This document shows positions 17,161 through 25,253 of a stretch of 37,827 nt of DNA, one piece after another. The notes under the pieces are model-generated. The model was not told the origin of the DNA, ran no database searches, and was given only the letters and a program-made list of their open reading frames with translations. How positions within the stretch are numbered: the stretch's first letter is position 1; each line of letters starts with the position of its first letter. This DNA comes from Chlorobiales bacterium (GTDB lineage: Bacteria > Bacteroidota > Chlorobiia > Chlorobiales > JACMJS01), in contig JACMJS010000306.1 of the NCBI GenBank assembly GCA_014380515.1, positions 1 through 37,827 on the forward strand, written 5' to 3'. Made by a program: the position numbers and the translations under genes.

Positions 17161-18144
17161 TTAACGCCCGCGTGTTGATCCGCCGCGGTTGCCGCCGTTC
17201 GAATTTCCTGAACCGCTTGAACTTGAAGAACTGCTCCGGTTGCCTCCGCCGCGATTCCCGCCCTGACCGCCTTCGCTGCGGCGCGGGGCGTTATATACCG
17301 GCGCGCTGCGTTGCGATTCACGCTGCGGACGCGCTTCGTAAGTTGACCGTTCATTGCTCTGGCGTCCTGCCTCGATAGGCCGCCGTTCTCTCTGGGCGGG
17401 TCGCTGATACGACGCGGGTGAGCCTTCGCCGCGCGTGCGTGAACCTGATACACCGGCGGCATTGTTGGTCGTGCGGCTGCGGGAATAAATTACCGGTTGG
17501 TCTGTTTCTTCATACACACTGCGGCTTCGCGTGCCGACGATGCCGCCGCGCGTCGCCCCGAATGTGCGAGGTCTGAATAATCCCGACCTGGCCGGCGTGC
17601 TGCCCCAGCCACCATAACCACCGTATCCGTAACCGCCATAGCCGCTGCCGTAGTAAGGCCAGCCATAACCGCTGTATCCATAGTAGCTGTTGCCGTAAGG
17701 TCCATATCCGTTGTTCCAGTTGTCCCAATAACCGTATCCGCCGTTGTAGCCCCAACGATCCCAGCGGTTAAATCCGAAACCATAACTGCCGAAACCGAAA
17801 CCAAGTGAAAGTCCGGGCTGACCGAAGAACGGATCGTAGTCGCCGCCTGAATTATCCGGCGTGTCGAAGTACTGCGCGTAAGGCTGATCGTAGTACTCAT
17901 CAACGATCACGGTCTCGCCCGCAACGGTTGTGTCAATGGCGACTGGCGACGGGCGGCGTTTTGAATACTTGGGTTTGGATTCCTCGGTGTATTCATCGTC
18001 CCAACTATCACGGTAGCGGCGCGGACTTTCATCGACCATTTGCGTGTAGCAACCTGAAAGCACGGTTGCTCCGACAAGCACGGTGAAAATCATTGGCAAC
18101 AGCGGTGCGACTTTTCGAATCATTGTTTTGAGCGTCGTCTTCAT
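17161..18144 (-). CDS. Gly/Tyr/Trp-rich surface lipoprotein, function unknown
   Basis: A 327-residue protein. A signal peptide ends in ATVLSGC (Cys32). Residues about 33-85 are acidic and charged. About 108-180 are extremely rich in G, Y, W and N (runs such as GYGGYGYGGYGGWG). The rest is Arg/Ser/Gln-rich and ends in a Ser7 run and GGNRGGSTRGR. The middle resembles adhesive or fibre-forming glycine/tyrosine-rich proteins only in composition; no domain is recognised. It is probably anchored in the outer membrane. It is encoded 15 bp upstream of the CxxCH lipoprotein, which has a similar architecture (lipobox, short folded part, aromatic patch, disordered basic tail), so the two may act together. 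Confidence 0.72.
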   Translation of the reverse strand: MKTTLKTMIRKVAPLLPMIFTVLVGATVLSGCYTQMVDESPRRYRDSWDDEYTEESKPKYSKRRPSPVAIDTTVAGETVIVDEYYDQPYAQYFDTPDNSGGDYDPFFGQPGLSLGFGFGSYGFGFNRWDRWGYNGGYGYWDNWNNGYGPYGNSYYGYSGYGWPYYGSGYGGYGYGGYGGWGSTPARSGLFRPRTFGATRGGIVGTRSRSVYEETDQPVIYSRSRTTNNAAGVSGSRTRGEGSPASYQRPAQRERRPIEAGRQSNERSTYEARPQRESQRSAPVYNAPRRSEGGQGGNRGGGNRSSSSSSSGSGNSNGGNRGGSTRGR

Positions 18145-18324
18145 GGTATCCTACAAAGTTGCGTAATGAAAAAAAATCTTCAGAGGAGCAATTTTAATTA
18201 CTCGTTCAACACGCGCCGCAAGGTGATTCGTTCGCGGTCGGCAGCGGAACTTCGAGAGAAACCTAACACTTCCCCGCTCAAAATCAAGTGCCGCTTTATG
18301 TATCCACCTTCAATGTATCCCTCA

Positions 18325-19092
18325 TCAAAAAGTGTTGATGTATTCCAAGCGAACGCTGCGCGTGGCCGCACCAATGTCTTTGAAGTTGTTGGAAAGGTTG
18401 GAAAGATTGAGTTCGAGCGTAATGCCGCTGCCCACCGACCATCTTAATCCTGCATCCCAGAAGCCGCGTCCCGTGCCGAGCGCGGAAGGGGAATTGTCAT
18501 TGAACGCAAAATCGTACTGCGAGTAGATTGTAACCTGCGGCCCGATGGTTTTTTCAAGGCCGACGTAAAAATTCGCATCACGATCATCGCGCGTTTCCAA
18601 ACTATAATTCACGCCGCCGTGCAGCGTCAGAAATCCCAAGAACTCCAAGTTCTTGCTTGCCGCCGCAAAGAAGCCCGCCGACTTGCGCTCATACCGCCCG
18701 AGCGAATCGATGTAGTTGCCGCGACCTTGGGAATCAAACCCAAGTGTGATGGCGGGAAAAAATAAATCTTCGGGAATGATGCGGTAGCGCACCATCACGC
18801 CCGGCAGTTTGTTCCAGACGGGATCGCCGGAGCCGACCACATTGCCCGCGCCGTAACTGATGCCGAACGTCAAGTCGTTCGATATACCGACGCTCATCGC
18901 GGCCAGCACGCCGCCGCCGGAAAAAATCAACCCTTCGATGGCATAACTGCCCCGCTCCAGCGTTCCCGCCGACGGCAGATTAAAAATGTATCTCGCTTCC
19001 TGCGTTGCCGCCGAGCCTGCCGATCCTTGAGCGTAAATGACGTTTGTAATGAACAGCAATCCCAGAAACAATGCGGCTATTTTTTTCATCAA
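18325..19092 (-). CDS. Probable outer-membrane beta-barrel protein
   Basis: A 255-residue protein with a clear signal peptide (KKIAALFLGLLFITNVIYAQ). The mature part is made of alternating short strands such as DLTFGISYGAGNVVG, GVMVRYRIIP, FLTLHGGVNYSLE and QVTIYSQYDFAFND, and it ends in VRLEYINTF with a terminal Phe, as in BAM-inserted barrels. The length suits an 8- to 12-stranded barrel. No family name can be given with confidence. The next gene downstream on the strand is the Gly/Tyr-rich lipoprotein, 180 bp away. Confidence 0.68.
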   Translation of the reverse strand: MMKKIAALFLGLLFITNVIYAQGSAGSAATQEARYIFNLPSAGTLERGSYAIEGLIFSGGGVLAAMSVGISNDLTFGISYGAGNVVGSGDPVWNKLPGVMVRYRIIPEDLFFPAITLGFDSQGRGNYIDSLGRYERKSAGFFAAASKNLEFLGFLTLHGGVNYSLETRDDRDANFYVGLEKTIGPQVTIYSQYDFAFNDNSPSALGTGRGFWDAGLRWSVGSGITLELNLSNLSNNFKDIGAATRSVRLEYINTF

Positions 19093-19108
19093 GTTTGTTT
19101 TTCATTGA

Positions 19109-19900
19109 TTAGTTGAACACGGTGAAGGGTTTCATTGCAGCGGGCAGCATTTGTAAGAACGGAATGCACAAGTCGTAATCGAGTTCATAGAACTCCTCGC
19201 CAAGCACGCGCAGGTTTTGATAATACGCCTCACGATGCGTCCAGATGTAAGCTTCACTCGGCAGTCTCCAACTTGCTGTGCCCAGATGTTGCGAGAGAAA
19301 CCATTTCTCCAGCAAGCGTGCTCCGCGCCCGTTGCCATCCCCAAACGGATGGATGTGAACGAAAATCAGGTGCACGAGTGCGATATGGTAAAAGGCCCGT
19401 TCAGGTTCAAGTTTCGTTTTGCAGAGTGCGGCTATATCGGTGAACAATTCCGTCATCAACATTTTCACCTTCGTATGTTCCGGCGAGAAATACTCGATAC
19501 GGTTGCCGCCGAGCACCGCCATTTTACTTTTGCGATAGACACCTTGCTCGCTTTTTCCAAGCAGGTTTTGCGATAAAATTCCGTGTGCTTCCAGCAAATT
19601 AGCCTCAGTAATTTTCCGTCGCTTTGCAAAAGTATATGCGGCAATCAGGTTTTCAATCTCAGCAAACTCCTTGGCCTTGAATTTTCTTTTGCGGGGCTGA
19701 GAGTTGATAAAACGGCTGAGGTCAAGACTATTGCCTTCAATGCGGGATGAATAAACGGCGGCGGACTCGGTGTAGTAATTAAAAGTTGCTTGCGGTTTTG
19801 ATTTTACAAACTTCACAAAAATTTTCCTCAACTCTGAAATATTTTCACCGCCCGTCGCCCGTCGCCATGCTTTAAAATACTTTTCATCGGTTACGCGCAT
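19109..19900 (-). CDS. Fic family protein (class II, N-terminal inhibitory helix)
   Basis: A 263-residue protein. The catalytic loop HPFGDGNGRGAR (residues 184-195) is intact: His184, Asp188, Asn190 and Arg192 suit AMP transfer from ATP to a target hydroxyl. The inhibitory motif S-x3-E-G occurs at residues 51-56 (SSRIEG), ahead of the Fic core, which makes it class II and self-restrained by Glu55. The region around AVLGGNRIEYFSP is the flap that positions the target. Its targets are unknown. The ATG at 19900 is chosen because the frame upstream lies inside the phosphoesterase gene and shows no similarity. The gap to that upstream gene is 11 bp, so they form an operon. It looks more AT-rich than its neighbours. 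Confidence 0.9.
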   Translation of the reverse strand: MRVTDEKYFKAWRRATGGENISELRKIFVKFVKSKPQATFNYYTESAAVYSSRIEGNSLDLSRFINSQPRKRKFKAKEFAEIENLIAAYTFAKRRKITEANLLEAHGILSQNLLGKSEQGVYRKSKMAVLGGNRIEYFSPEHTKVKMLMTELFTDIAALCKTKLEPERAFYHIALVHLIFVHIHPFGDGNGRGARLLEKWFLSQHLGTASWRLPSEAYIWTHREAYYQNLRVLGEEFYELDYDLCIPFLQMLPAAMKPFTVFN

Positions 19901-19911
19901 CGTTTGCCGAT

Positions 19912-20769
19912 TCAAAGTTGAATGAAAGCATTTGTGTAAGTGTCGTCGGGAAAGATTTCTATTGAGTTGATGATGGCCGTTGAGCGGCGTACCGAACCGC
20001 TGTTGATGAAATGCACGCCTTGTACGTCGTATTCTTCGGCGCGGTGAAAGTGTCCGTGCAGCGCGATCTTCGTGTTCATTTTTTTCAGCGTGGCAAGGTA
20101 TGCGTCCTTTTCCAAAAGCTCCATCGCCCAAACAAACGCCCTGTCGACGGGCGTTTGCGGCTCATAGATTTTATAAGCATGATGACACAGCGCAACGACG
20201 AACTTTCCCTGAAGCACTTCCAGCACTTCCGGCTGCTCAATCGCCTGCCGCTCCGACGCATGAACATAGCCGCGTGCGCCCGTCGGGTTGAGCCGCAGCG
20301 ACCACTCCAAAACACTGTTGAACGAAACCATCGCAATCCCCGCTTTGCCGCCGCCGAGCACTTTGACGAACGGAAAGTATCCGGCCAGTTCCGCGTCTTC
20401 AGTGATCGTTTCGCGGAAGATGTCGCAGAAGGCGTGCAATTTTTGTGCGGCGGCGAGCGCGACCCGCTGCTGCATCGCGGTGGCAATCACGCTGAGGGCT
20501 TTGTTGCCTTTCGTGTCGTACTTGCCGAAGATGTCGTGATTGCCCGGAATGATCGTCGTCTGTTCCCAATTTAAAATGCCGTTTTGCTTGAGCACTTCGC
20601 GCACCTTGCGCAGATCGTCGGTGTTGGCGACATCAACGACGTCGCCCGTGATGACGAGGTGATCGTAGTTATGTTCAAGAATGCGTTTGATGAGCCGGTC
20701 AAATTCCCAGATGCTGCCGGGGCGGGCGGGCGTATCGATGTGAATGTCGGAGATATGTGCAATTTTCAC
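19912..20769 (-). CDS. Calcineurin-like metallophosphoesterase
   Basis: A 285-residue protein carrying all the metal-site motifs of the family: ISDIHID (6-12), TGDVVD (41-46), GNHD (76-79), CHH (195-197) and GHFHR (239-243). Such enzymes split phosphodiesters or phosphomonoesters with two metal ions; the CpdA/Icc branch acts on cyclic nucleotides, but the substrate cannot be inferred here. No signal peptide is seen. The start is taken as the GTG at 20769, where the conserved VKIAHISDIH begins. An ATG 29 codons upstream (20856) is possible but adds a non-conserved stretch. It is followed 11 bp later by the Fic gene. Confidence 0.85.
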   Translation of the reverse strand: MKIAHISDIHIDTPARPGSIWEFDRLIKRILEHNYDHLVITGDVVDVANTDDLRKVREVLKQNGILNWEQTTIIPGNHDIFGKYDTKGNKALSVIATAMQQRVALAAAQKLHAFCDIFRETITEDAELAGYFPFVKVLGGGKAGIAMVSFNSVLEWSLRLNPTGARGYVHASERQAIEQPEVLEVLQGKFVVALCHHAYKIYEPQTPVDRAFVWAMELLEKDAYLATLKKMNTKIALHGHFHRAEEYDVQGVHFINSGSVRRSTAIINSIEIFPDDTYTNAFIQL

Positions 20770-21111
20770 AGGGCAATCGGAATAAAGTGTTTGCTGTCGG
20801 ATGGCGGTCAATATGGCTATAAGACCGCTGCTGATGCGGCTCAAGCGGCTTTCCAAACTCGGAGCGCAACTTACGACATTTTGAAAAGTGAAAAAAATTT
20901 CGTTCCCTTGCAGTCGTTCCGTGCAACGGCGCCATCAACATCGCTATTAAATTGACCTTGATTTGTTGCCTGATCGCGGATTGAACTGCTCACAACCAAC
21001 GCTTCAAAGCCAACGCTTCCGATATATCTTCCCCGCCGCTGTTTTCGTAGCCTTCGGCGAGCATCAAACCCGCGTTTGAAACTCGCTCTAATTCAACCGT
21101 CAAAAAACTAT
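20770..21111. other. Divergent intergenic region, phosphoesterase/glgP
   Basis: This 342-bp gap should hold two promoters. I see a 10-bp direct repeat, CCAACGCTTC, at 20996-21005 and 21010-21019, and just after it TATCTTCC at 21025-21032, a two-mismatch relative of the TAnnTTTG box followed by a C/G-rich stretch like the one after the nuoM box. Nothing else stands out. Confidence 0.35.
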
Positions 21112-23256
21112 ATGCCCGAAGTCAAATCTGTGTCGCGCTCGAAAAAATCCGCGATGAGTATCGCTGATCTCATTACCGGCCTGCGGTCGCTTTCCAAAAA
21201 TTTGTGGTGGACATGGAACAGCAGTGCCCGCGATGTGCTCGCTGAACTTTCGCCGCTCTATTGGTCGCGGTTCAATCACAACGCGGTTGAAATCATGGCG
21301 CGCGTCTCCGAGCCGGAACTCACCGCACGCCTCAGCGATCCCGATTATGCCGAGCGCGTTGCCGATGTGCTTGCCACGTTCAATAAATATCTCGGCGAGA
21401 AAAAAACATGGGCGTCGGAACACGCGAAGGAATTGACGAAGCAACCCATTGCTTACTTCAGCGCGGAGTTCGGCTTGCACGAAAGTTTGCAAATCTACTC
21501 CGGCGGTCTCGGCGTGCTCGCGGGCGATCATATCAAATCGGCCAGCGACTTGGGATTGAATTTTGCGGGCGTCAGCCTGTTTTACCGCGAAGGTTATTTT
21601 CAGCAACGGCTTTCGGCGGATGGCTGGCAACAGGAAGTTTACCCGCTCTTCCGTCCCGATTCACTCGCCATGTCGCAAGTGATCGGCGAAGACGGCAAGC
21701 CGGTGACGGTGAGCGTCGAACTTGGTCAGAGCGTCGTGCATGTTCAGGCGTGGGCGGTGAAAGTCGGGCGGGCGACGCTCTACTTGCTCGATACAAACAT
21801 CGAACAAAACGAACCGCACTACCGCGACATCACGAGCAAAGTCTACGGCGGCGACGCCACCACGCGCATCAACCAAGAAATCATTCTGGGCATCGGCGGC
21901 GTAAAATTTTTACACGCACTCGGCCTGAAACCGGCAGTGTATCATATGAACGAAGGTCATTCGGGGTTTCTCACATTGGAACTTGTGCGTGAGCAAGTTG
22001 TAGCGGGCAAGTCGCTTGATGATGCCAAAGCCTTTGTAAAAGCGGAATGTATTTTTACAACCCACACGCCCGTACCCGCCGGACACGACCGCTTCTCGCC
22101 CGATCTGATGGGTTACTCGCTCGGCAAATATGCGGAATCATTGAAGATCGATTTCAACACGTTCATGGCTCTTGGCCGCGAGCATCCGAACGATCCACAA
22201 GAGCATTTTACGATGACGGTGCTGTGTCTCAACCTTTCGCGGAGTGCGAACGGCGTTTCGGAATTGCATGGCGAAGTCTCGCGGGACATGTGGCGCGGCC
22301 TCTATGGAAATGTTGAAGCCAAAGACGTGCCCATCGGATACATCACCAACGGCATTCACACGTTCGGGTGGCTGGTGCAAAAGACCGAACGCTTCTGGCT
22401 CTCGCGGACGCAGAACGACCGTGAATTTTTCCGCAACCCCGAACGGTTGAAAGAAATTTTAGATGAAGTTTCGGACGAGGAACTCTGGTCGCTCCGGTAC
22501 CGGCTCAAGCGCGACTTGATGGAATTTGCGTACGGACGCTTGAGCGCGCAGTACGAGCGTAGCGGTCAGATGCTCGGCGAGTCGTTTGGCAATGCGCTGT
22601 CGCCCGACGTCCTCACGATTGGTTTCGCGCGGCGGTTTGCGACATACAAGCGTGCGCCGCTCGTGTTCAGCGACATCGACCGCATCACGCGCATCATCAG
22701 CAACAGTGAAAAACCCGTTCAGTTTTTCTTTGCGGGCAAAGCGCACCCGCGCGATGATGCCGGAAAAAAATACATTCAGCAGATCGTCAGTCTTACACGG
22801 CAGTCGCAGTTTTTGGGCAAGGTCGTCTTTATCGAGAACTATGATATGAACGTCGCGCGGCATTTGATTTCGGGCGTGGATGTGTGGCTTAACAACCCGA
22901 TGCGTCCGCTCGAAGCGAGCGGCACCTCGGGACAAAAAGTGATTGCGCACGGCGGACTCAACTGCAGCATCTTGGACGGCTGGTGGCGCGAAGCCTACAA
23001 CGGCGAGAATGGTTGGTCAATCGGCAAAGATGAAAATCATGCCGATCAAAATTATCAGGATTCGCTCGATGCCAATTCGCTCTACGATATCTTAGAGCAA
23101 GACCTCGTACCGACGTATTACAACCGCACGGAAAGCGGCATCCCGACCGCGTGGCTCAAAAAAGTACGCAACTCAATGCTTTCGCTGATGCCGGTCTATA
23201 ACACCCACCGTATGGTTTCGGATTACGTGCTGAAGTATTACAAGCAGAAAGTCTGA
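21112..23256 (+). CDS. glgP: Alpha-glucan (glycogen/maltodextrin) phosphorylase, GT35
   Basis: A 714-residue protein of the short bacterial and archaeal type. The N-terminal DUF3417-like part has LSKNLWWTWN. Core motifs follow: AYFSAEFGLHESLQIYSGGLGVLAGDH, YHMNEGHSGF and FTTHTPVPAGHDRF. The PLP site reads ASGTSGQKVIAHGG with Lys609 as the likely cofactor-binding residue (the usual M before K is Q), then LNCSILDGWW and NGENGWSIG. It phosphorolyses alpha-1,4-glucan ends to glucose-1-phosphate. The ATG at 21112 is preferred; a TTG 12 codons upstream adds MKLALIQPSKNY, which looks unrelated. No other glycogen gene is nearby. A terminator lies between it and the convergent SDR gene. Confidence 0.92.
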   Translation: MPEVKSVSRSKKSAMSIADLITGLRSLSKNLWWTWNSSARDVLAELSPLYWSRFNHNAVEIMARVSEPELTARLSDPDYAERVADVLATFNKYLGEKKTWASEHAKELTKQPIAYFSAEFGLHESLQIYSGGLGVLAGDHIKSASDLGLNFAGVSLFYREGYFQQRLSADGWQQEVYPLFRPDSLAMSQVIGEDGKPVTVSVELGQSVVHVQAWAVKVGRATLYLLDTNIEQNEPHYRDITSKVYGGDATTRINQEIILGIGGVKFLHALGLKPAVYHMNEGHSGFLTLELVREQVVAGKSLDDAKAFVKAECIFTTHTPVPAGHDRFSPDLMGYSLGKYAESLKIDFNTFMALGREHPNDPQEHFTMTVLCLNLSRSANGVSELHGEVSRDMWRGLYGNVEAKDVPIGYITNGIHTFGWLVQKTERFWLSRTQNDREFFRNPERLKEILDEVSDEELWSLRYRLKRDLMEFAYGRLSAQYERSGQMLGESFGNALSPDVLTIGFARRFATYKRAPLVFSDIDRITRIISNSEKPVQFFFAGKAHPRDDAGKKYIQQIVSLTRQSQFLGKVVFIENYDMNVARHLISGVDVWLNNPMRPLEASGTSGQKVIAHGGLNCSILDGWWREAYNGENGWSIGKDENHADQNYQDSLDANSLYDILEQDLVPTYYNRTESGIPTAWLKKVRNSMLSLMPVYNTHRMVSDYVLKYYKQKV

Positions 23257-23263
23257 AGAAACC

Positions 23264-23332
23264 TCCTGTCCGCTTCGGGCGGACATCTCCCTAATTGAGC
23301 TTGCCGAAATAAATTTCGGATAAAGGGAGAAT
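23264..23332. repeat. Degenerate double-hairpin repeat with an expanded loop
   Basis: The hairpin TGTCCGCTTCGGGCGGACA is followed by ATCTCCC and, 28 bases on, AAAGGGAGA. This is the order of the double-hairpin family of copies 36581 and 36770 in reverse orientation, but the loop of the second hairpin is enlarged and contains its own small stem (GCCGAAATAAATTTCGG). Confidence 0.5.
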
Positions 23333-23371
23333 CGGATGAATGGACTTGTATTTTTCGGGTCTCGAAATACA

Positions 23372-23404
23372 AAAGGCAACGTGCCCGGGGCGTTGCCTTT
23401 TTGT
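23372..23404. terminator. Bidirectional terminator between glgP and the SDR gene
   Basis: A 10-bp perfect stem, AAAGGCAACG/CGTTGCCTTT (23372-23381 and 23391-23400), has a 9-base loop and then TTGTTTT. It serves both convergent genes and overlaps the SDR stop codon region. Confidence 0.85.
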
Positions 23405-23406
23405 TT

Positions 23407-24417
23407 TCAAGCGGAAAGCAATTGCGGGTGGCTTCGCAAGTACATCGCGGCTTCCTTCACGGCGATCTTCGGCGGTTTGGGTGCAAAGCCCAATTCGGTA
23501 CGGGCTTTGGTAATGTCAAAATCCATGCGTTGTCCCCAGAACATTTCCACATCACTGCGCTGCAACAACGGCTGCGTGTCGGTGAGTTTGCTGATGAGTT
23601 CGAAGAGCGTTGCGTTGGCGTAAAGAAACCACCGCGGCACTTTAGGGGGCACTTTCAAGCCGAGGTCGGGATAAAGCGACTGAAGCAAGGCGGTCGTTTC
23701 CGAAAGTCCCATGCTTTTTTCATTCGCCAAAATATACCGCTCGCCCGCCCGGCCTTTTGTTGCTGCGGCGACACAGGCAGCGGCCACATCTTTCACATCG
23801 ATCCAGTTCAGAAAGATGTTTGACTCGACGGGTAACTTGCCCAAATACACCATCGCAAGAATCCGGTAAGATTCGTTGAGGAAAAAGGCTTCGCCGCCGA
23901 TCATCGCCGAAGGCAACACCGCAACCAACTCCAGATTCAACTTTGCGGCAAGATCAATCGCCACCTTTTCCGAATCGTTTTTCGAGTTGTAGTACATATT
24001 GCGCCGGTCAGGATTGTAACCGTCCGATTCTTTGATCGGCAGCGCGGCGTAGTTGAGTGCGGCGATTGAACTGACATAGACCACGCGCCGAACGCCTTGC
24101 GCGGCGGCGGCTTCGAGCACGTTGCGTGTGCCCTGCATATTAACATCATAAATTTCCTGCTGCGGATTTTTCGCCCAGAGCTTGAATGACGCCGCCACTT
24201 GATACAATGTATCTACGCCTTCAAGAGCCTTGACGAGCGAGGCTTTGTTCATCAGGTCGCCATGAACGACTTCGCAGTTTAAGCCTTCGAACGGCGCGCG
24301 GTTCTTGGGATTGCGAACGCTGGCGCGAACAGGGTTGCCTTGCTTTAACAAATGCCGCACGAGATTATTTCCCAAATGCCCGTTTGCACCCGTAACGAGA
24401 GCGCGTGAATTTTCCAT
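23407..24417 (-). CDS. Extended SDR, NAD-dependent epimerase/dehydratase (dihydroflavonol reductase-like)
   Basis: A 336-residue protein. The nucleotide site TGANGHLGNNL begins at residue 9. VYVSSIAAL (113-121) supplies the catalytic Ser/Thr region, and Tyr142-x3-Lys146 in MYYNSK is the active-site pair. DVNMQGTRNVLEAA and the overall order fit the dihydroflavonol-4-reductase/3-beta-hydroxysteroid-like branch, which reduces or oxidises a hydroxyl/keto group with NAD(P). The substrate is unknown. It lies 42 bp downstream of the Crp/Fnr-type regulator on the same strand, which suggests control by or together with it. Confidence 0.88.
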   Translation of the reverse strand: MENSRALVTGANGHLGNNLVRHLLKQGNPVRASVRNPKNRAPFEGLNCEVVHGDLMNKASLVKALEGVDTLYQVAASFKLWAKNPQQEIYDVNMQGTRNVLEAAAAQGVRRVVYVSSIAALNYAALPIKESDGYNPDRRNMYYNSKNDSEKVAIDLAAKLNLELVAVLPSAMIGGEAFFLNESYRILAMVYLGKLPVESNIFLNWIDVKDVAAACVAAATKGRAGERYILANEKSMGLSETTALLQSLYPDLGLKVPPKVPRWFLYANATLFELISKLTDTQPLLQRSDVEMFWGQRMDFDITKARTELGFAPKPPKIAVKEAAMYLRSHPQLLSA

Positions 24418-24459
24418 AGTTGCATCGATTTAAGATTTATGAATCGATGCAAGTTCGAT

Positions 24460-25056
24460 TCAGCCGGCGACTTTCCGCTTGACATTTGTTAGGAAATTGC
24501 GGCGGATGCGCGACAGCGATTCGGGCTTGATGCCGATGAACGAGGCGAGATGTTGCACCGGCACGTGGGCAACGAGTTGCGGTTGGTGTTGAAGCAAATT
24601 GAGGTAACGCTGTTCGGCGGTGAGCGAAATCAATTCGATGGTGCGTTGCTCTTTGCAGAGTAAGGACGATTCCATCAACTTGCGTCCGAAGAATTGCCAC
24701 TTCGCATCGCGGGCATAGAGCCGCTCAAGATTCTCGTGCGAGAGCCGCAGCAGCGTGCCTTCGCTCAGGCAATGAATGGTTTCGTGCGAGACCGCGCCGC
24801 CGATAAAACTTCCGAACGACGTCAAGAAGGTACCCGCCCCGACAAGGTGCGTTGTAACCTCTTCACCTTTCTGATAAAGGAATGCCCGCAGAAACCCCTC
24901 GTTCACAAAAAATAGTTCACGCGCGTATTGGCCTTGTCCCAGTAGCACATCGTGCTTTCGAAACGCGTGCGGTGTGAAGATGGATTCAAGCATCACATCA
25001 TCGCTGCGGGTGAGCGGAACGAGTTTCGTAATGGTCTGGCGGAGTTGGGTCAGCAT
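24460..25056 (-). CDS. Crp/Fnr family transcriptional regulator
   Basis: A 198-residue protein. A cyclic-nucleotide-binding-like beta-roll covers about 20-125 (HDVLLGQGQYARELFFVNEGFLRAF, then GAGTFLTSFGSFI), and a C-terminal helix-turn-helix covers about 160-190 (VQHLASFIGIKPESLSRIRR). There are no N-terminal Cys residues as in FNR, and the PRxxE-type phosphate-binding cassette of CRP is absent, so the ligand is unclear. Its size and style match the many Crp-like regulators of Bacteroidota. A 5-4-5 inverted repeat lies 27 bp upstream of its start. The SDR gene is the immediate downstream neighbour. Confidence 0.85.
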   Translation of the reverse strand: MLTQLRQTITKLVPLTRSDDVMLESIFTPHAFRKHDVLLGQGQYARELFFVNEGFLRAFLYQKGEEVTTHLVGAGTFLTSFGSFIGGAVSHETIHCLSEGTLLRLSHENLERLYARDAKWQFFGRKLMESSLLCKEQRTIELISLTAEQRYLNLLQHQPQLVAHVPVQHLASFIGIKPESLSRIRRNFLTNVKRKVAG

Positions 25057-25082
25057 GAGCCGTCAAGTTTTGTTTGAAGCAT

Positions 25083-25096
25083 GTCGAGTAGTCGAC
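25083..25096. promoter_or_regulatory. Candidate operator upstream of the Crp/Fnr gene
   Basis: GTCGA-N4-TCGAC is a perfect inverted repeat with the 5-4-5 geometry of FNR-type sites (TTGAT-N4-ATCAA), placed 27-40 bp before the regulator's ATG. This makes it a candidate autoregulatory site. Nothing else was recognised in the non-coding stretch 25057-25253. Confidence 0.4.
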
Positions 25097-25253
25097 TTTA
25101 ACAAACGCAGAGTTGGAGTTCATCCACAACCATAGCCACGAAGAGCCAAGCCCTTGAGATGCGTTGGAGCAAAACACCGCGCGCAACCAAGCAAACCAAA
25201 CAACGTCTGCGCTTTGTAAACATGTCCATTGAATTGTTGCCGGTGTTCTTTTG

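Noticed and set aside
18154-18161. CAACTTTG on the minus strand as a promoter box for the Gly/Tyr-rich lipoprotein
   Set aside because: The first base of TAnnTTTG does not match and it lies only about 10 bases from the start codon, leaving no leader.
19901-20131. A 77-residue N-terminal extension of the Fic protein
   Set aside because: It lies within the phosphoesterase gene in another frame and shows no Fic-like features; the ATG at 19900 begins the conserved part.
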